A stretch of 38,518 nt of DNA, from positions 1 through 38,518 of the forward strand of contig JAMPER010000008.1 of the NCBI GenBank assembly GCA_023664945.1, in the 5' to 3' direction. Made by a program: the position numbers and the translations under genes. Below the pieces are notes generated by a model that ran no database searches, was not told where the DNA came from, and worked only from the letters and a program-made list of their open reading frames with translations. Below, piece by piece: positions 35,873 to 38,518 of the stretch. The number at the start of each line of letters is the position of its first letter. Positions within the stretch are counted from its first letter, which is position 1. The stretch is from Alistipes senegalensis. Lineage in GTDB: Bacteria; Pseudomonadota; Gammaproteobacteria; Burkholderiales; Burkholderiaceae_D.

Positions 35873-36613
35873 ATGTACAATATACAGGGCAGATCTGATA
35901 AAACTGATAAAAATGCGCTTTTGGTTCAGCATGCGCCCCTGGTAAAGAAGCTGGCGCATATGATGCGGGCCAGGCTGCCTTCCAGCGTGGAAGTGGATGA
36001 CCTGATTCAGGCCGGGATGATTGGGCTATTGGATGCCGCCAGCCGTTATGAGGAAGTGCACGGCGCCCAGTTTGAGACCTATGCGATGCAGCGTATCCGG
36101 GGCGCTATGCTGGACGAGCTTCGCAGCAATGACTGGATGCCGCGCGGGATGCGCCAGAATATGCGCAAGATTGAAGATGCCATCCATACGCTTCAGCAGC
36201 GTCTGGGGCGTCCGCCCAATGAATCCGAAGTGGCCAAAGAGCTGAATCTTTCGGTGAAGGCTTACCAGGAGCTTTTGTCTGACGGGGCCGGGCACCAGCT
36301 GATTTATTACGAGGATTTTTTTGACGCTGAATCCAGCGAGCATTTCCTTGACCGGCATACGACTGAAACAGCAGAAGATCCGTTGCAGACGCTGATGGAC
36401 AGCGGTTTCCGGCAGGCGGTGATTGAGGCTATCGACGCTTTGCCCGAGAGGGAAAAACTCCTGATGGGCCTGTATTACGAGCAGGAGATGAACCTCAAGG
36501 AAATAGGGGCTGTCATGGGCGTGACGGAATCCCGCGTCAGCCAGCTGCACAGCCAGGCGATTGCACGGATGCGTGCCAGGTTAAAGGAAATGAAGTGGAC
36601 TGGGGAAGCATAG
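35873..36613 (+). CDS. fliA: Flagellar sigma factor FliA (sigma-28)
   Basis: A 246-residue sigma factor for late flagellar and chemotaxis genes. Region 2 is clear (HAPLVKKLAHMMRARLPSSV, DLIQAGMIGLLDAASRYE, FETYAMQRIRGAMLDELRSN), then region 3 (GRPPNESEVAKELNLSV) and region 4 (LPEREKLLMGLYYEQEMNLKE, then GVTESRVSQLHSQAIARM). It starts 3 bases after flhG and ends overlapping the motC start. No anti-sigma flgM gene is in the window. Confidence 0.97.
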   Translation: MYNIQGRSDKTDKNALLVQHAPLVKKLAHMMRARLPSSVEVDDLIQAGMIGLLDAASRYEEVHGAQFETYAMQRIRGAMLDELRSNDWMPRGMRQNMRKIEDAIHTLQQRLGRPPNESEVAKELNLSVKAYQELLSDGAGHQLIYYEDFFDAESSEHFLDRHTTETAEDPLQTLMDSGFRQAVIEAIDALPEREKLLMGLYYEQEMNLKEIGAVMGVTESRVSQLHSQAIARMRARLKEMKWTGEA

Positions 36614-37341
36614 CCGGCCTGATTCTTGGCATTGGCGGCATTGCCGCAGGCCAGGTCATGGAGGGCGGCCATATTGCTTCGCTTTTGCAGCCGGCAGCCT
36701 TTGTCATTGTGTTTGTCGGCACAGTGGGGGCGGTGGTTCTGCAATCCGGTTTTTCTGTATTCTGGCGTGGTTTCAAGCGCGGCAGGTTGGTATTTTTTCC
36801 CGGGGAAGATGATTATCCGCAGATGCAGGCGGATATCGGCCGCTGGAGCATGATGGTGTGGCGCGAGGGGCCGCTGGTGCTGGAAGGCCAGGTGAACCAG
36901 ACGGCTCATCCTTTTATGCGCGCAGGGTTGCGCTATGTATCGGACAATATTGAGCCTGCAAAGCTGAGAAGCCTGCTTGAGACGGAAATCCAGGTATTTG
37001 AGGAAAGCGAGCGGCGTTTGATTCGTATCTGGGAAGCCGCAGGCGGCTATTCGCCGACTATCGGGATTCTGGGCGCGGTGCTTGGCCTGATTCATGTGAT
37101 GGAAAACCTTTCTGATCCCGCCAGGCTGGGCAGCGGTATTGCCATTGCCTTTGTGGCAACTATTTATGGCGTAGGGCTGGCAAACCTGGTTTTTTTGCCT
37201 ATCGGCAACCGGCTGAAAGCCTGGCTGGCACGTGAAGTGGCCAAGCGGGAAATGTTGCTGGAGGCTTTCCACGGCATCCTGACAGGCGAGAATCCCCGCG
37301 TGATTACAGAACGGATGGCGCTTTTGCTTTCCGGGAGATAA
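36595..37341 (+). CDS. motC: Second flagellar stator protein, MotA/MotC family (GTG start)
   Basis: A 248-residue membrane protein of the MotA/PomA family, shorter than the motA product above and of the type found with fliA in Pseudomonas (MotC). It starts SIAGLILGIGGIAAGQVMEGG, with later helices YSPTIGILGAVLGLIHVM and GIAIAFVATIYGVGLANLVF. The GTG at 36595 overlaps the end of fliA; AAGGA is six bases upstream. It is followed by its partner motD. It may use a different ion or serve at high load; the sequence does not say. Confidence 0.9.
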   Translation: MDWGSIAGLILGIGGIAAGQVMEGGHIASLLQPAAFVIVFVGTVGAVVLQSGFSVFWRGFKRGRLVFFPGEDDYPQMQADIGRWSMMVWREGPLVLEGQVNQTAHPFMRAGLRYVSDNIEPAKLRSLLETEIQVFEESERRLIRIWEAAGGYSPTIGILGAVLGLIHVMENLSDPARLGSGIAIAFVATIYGVGLANLVFLPIGNRLKAWLAREVAKREMLLEAFHGILTGENPRVITERMALLLSGR

Positions 37342-37397
37342 ATCCATCCTGCCCAAACAGGATTGGGAGGGTTTCGGCACAAGGCAAGGAAGACGCG

Positions 37398-38207
37398 GTG
37401 GCACGGAAGAAACGGGAAGAAGAACGCGATAACCATGAAAGGTGGCTGGTTTCCTATGCCGACTTTATTACCCTGCTTTTTGCGTTTTTTGTGGTGATGT
37501 ATGCCGTTTCTACTGTCAACGGGCAAAAGTACCGAGAAATGGCGATGGCTGTCGGCGCGGCTTTCGGCCTGAAGAATTTGCCGGTTGCCGCGATGGATGG
37601 CGGCCAGGCAGTTTCTATTGCGCCGCCGGTTATCATGCGTGCGCCGCGCAAGGGTAATCAGGCGGAAATCCGCAAAGAGCGCGAAAAGATGAAGGCCATC
37701 GGGCGCGACCTGATGCGGATTCTTTCCCCTTTTATCAATGAGGGAAAAATCAAGGTCGTACAGAATGCACGGGGTGTCAGCGTTGAGATTAACGCCAGCG
37801 TGCTTTTTGCGCCGGCAGAGGCGCGGTTGTCCCGCCAGTCTGAAGAAGTGCTGCGTGCGGTTGCGGGGGTGCTGAAAGCCGAACCCAATGCGATTCAGGT
37901 GGAAGGGTTTACGGATGATTTGCCGATTCGCTCGGTGCAATATCCTTCCAACTGGGAGCTTTCTTCCGCACGGGCAAGCAGTGTGGTTCGCCTTTTTGTG
38001 GAAGAAGGCGTGGCGGGGGAACGGATGGTGGCAATAGGGCGCAGCGCCAATGACCCGATTGCGGATAACGCCACGCCGGAAGGGCGTGCCCGCAACCGGC
38101 GTGTTTCGCTGACGGTGCTTTCCGCTATTCCCGAAACGGTGACGGAAATACCGGTTTCCCTTCCTGAAGAGGCGGCTTCATCCGGTTCTGTGCCTGTTAC
38201 TCCCTGA
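37398..38207 (+). CDS. motD: Second flagellar stator protein, MotB/MotD family (GTG start)
   Basis: A 269-residue stator partner of MotC. A basic N-terminus is followed by one membrane helix with the ion-binding Asp22 (YADFITLLFAFFVVMYAVS). A linker precedes the OmpA-like domain (VEGFTDDLPIRS, NWELSSARASSVVRLF, ARNRRVSLTVL). The start is GTG at 37398 with AAGGA seven bases upstream. Unlike motB it has no repeated tail. The gene follows motC after 56 bases and is the last gene in the window. Confidence 0.92.
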   Translation: MARKKREEERDNHERWLVSYADFITLLFAFFVVMYAVSTVNGQKYREMAMAVGAAFGLKNLPVAAMDGGQAVSIAPPVIMRAPRKGNQAEIRKEREKMKAIGRDLMRILSPFINEGKIKVVQNARGVSVEINASVLFAPAEARLSRQSEEVLRAVAGVLKAEPNAIQVEGFTDDLPIRSVQYPSNWELSSARASSVVRLFVEEGVAGERMVAIGRSANDPIADNATPEGRARNRRVSLTVLSAIPETVTEIPVSLPEEAASSGSVPVTP

Positions 38208-38220
38208 TGAAGCCGGGCTT

Positions 38221-38250
38221 TGCGCATTAAGCTGCGCGTTTTGGTTTTTA
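38221..38250 (+). terminator. Probable terminator after motD
   Basis: GCGCA-TTAAGC-TGCGC, a 5-bp stem, is followed by GTTTTGGTTTTT. It lies 15 bases after the motD stop. The stem is short, so strength is uncertain. Confidence 0.55.
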
Positions 38251-38518
38251 TCCATCGTCTGACCAGGTCTCTTTTGTTTTACAGGCAGGTAACCCGGCCT
38301 GGGAGCGGTGATGCTTTGGTTCTCTGGCAGTTTATGGCTGTTGTGTGCTGCCTGGTACGAGGTTATCCAATCTGTATATTTTGTGCGGTTCATTCTGGCC
38401 TGTCTCTGCAAAGGCAGGGGTTGCCAAAGTTTGGTGGTTGGAAAACAGGGACAGTGTTTGGCACGGTTTTGCCTGGACAGTCCGCGGGATTTGTTGGGCT
38501 TCCCGGCATTATTCTGCC
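38251..38518. other. Non-coding end of the window
   Basis: About 270 bases in which I see no gene on either strand; a minus-strand frame here (38178-38411) has no recognisable features. TTGGCACGG followed by TTTTGCC at 38458 resembles a sigma-54 promoter, but the GG-to-GC spacing is 9, not 10. It is probably the upstream region of a gene beyond the window. Confidence 0.4.

Noticed and set aside
38178-38411. A 77-codon minus-strand frame after motD.
   Set aside because: It overlaps the end of motD and the probable terminator, and its translation has no recognisable features.
38458-38474. A sigma-54-like sequence, TTGGCACGG followed by TTTTGCC.
   Set aside because: The invariant GG and GC are 9 bases apart instead of 10, and no gene start is visible downstream in the window.
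1-38518. Search for CRISPR arrays, insertion sequences, prophage, integrases and toxin-antitoxin pairs.
   Set aside because: No regularly spaced repeats, transposase motifs, attachment-site duplications or small paired genes were seen; all larger genes are housekeeping or flagellar/chemotaxis.

Overview
This 38.5 kb window looks like ordinary chromosome from a motile betaproteobacterium of the order Burkholderiales, most likely the family Oxalobacteraceae (possibly a motile Oxalobacter relative). That placement is inferred from gene order (thrS-infC-rpmI-rplT-pheS-pheT-ihfA-merR; surE-pcm-nlpD followed by rlmD; flhDC feeding a mot/che/flhBAFG-fliA block) and protein style; no database search was possible. 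No IS element, prophage, CRISPR array, integrase or toxin-antitoxin module is visible. Nearly all genes run on the + strand.

Layout. (1) 1-3230: the 5' part of a tRNA-Arg on the minus strand, a TPR lipoprotein, folA (DHFR) and, on the minus strand, mscL. (2) 3488-6513: a chemotaxis islet cheW - MCP - cheW, with strong terminators after the MCP and after the second cheW. (3) 6776-14441: the translation block thrS, infC (start codon AUA), rpmI, rplT, pheS, pheT, ihfA and a MerR-type regulator. Structured leaders precede thrS, rpmI and pheS. (4) 14517-19473: surE, pcm, nlpD, rlmD, msrB and yciB; the rpoS gene that usually sits between nlpD and rlmD in related bacteria is not there. (5) 19524-19982: a long non-coding region ahead of the flagellar master genes. 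(6) 19983-30031: flhD, flhC, a membrane-anchored methyltransferase, motA, motB, a CheZ-like protein, cheY1, cheA, an EAL-HDOD protein, cheB and cheY2. (7) 30351-38207: flhB, flhA, flhF, a degenerate flhG, fliA and a second stator pair (motC/motD). The last 270 bases hold a weak terminator and no gene I can support.

How it works together. FlhD4C2 would switch on the flagellar genes and FliA (sigma-28) would serve late genes. FlhB and FlhA form the export gate, while FlhF and FlhG set flagellum position and number. Two stator pairs (MotAB and MotCD) would power rotation. MCPs, two CheW adaptors, CheA, two CheYs and CheB form the sensory pathway. A small protein carrying the CheZ catalytic signature is the likely CheY-P phosphatase. 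cheR and cheD are not in the window.

The most interesting points are: a 15-base identical element, embedded in sigma-28-like promoters with the same 11-base spacer, ahead of both cheA and cheB; an FlhG homologue that keeps its FlhF-activating N-terminus but has lost the P-loop; the CheZ-like protein; a threefold 30-bp in-frame repeat in motB; the membrane methyltransferase inside the flagellar cluster; and the absent rpoS. I did not find a clearly new multi-gene system.
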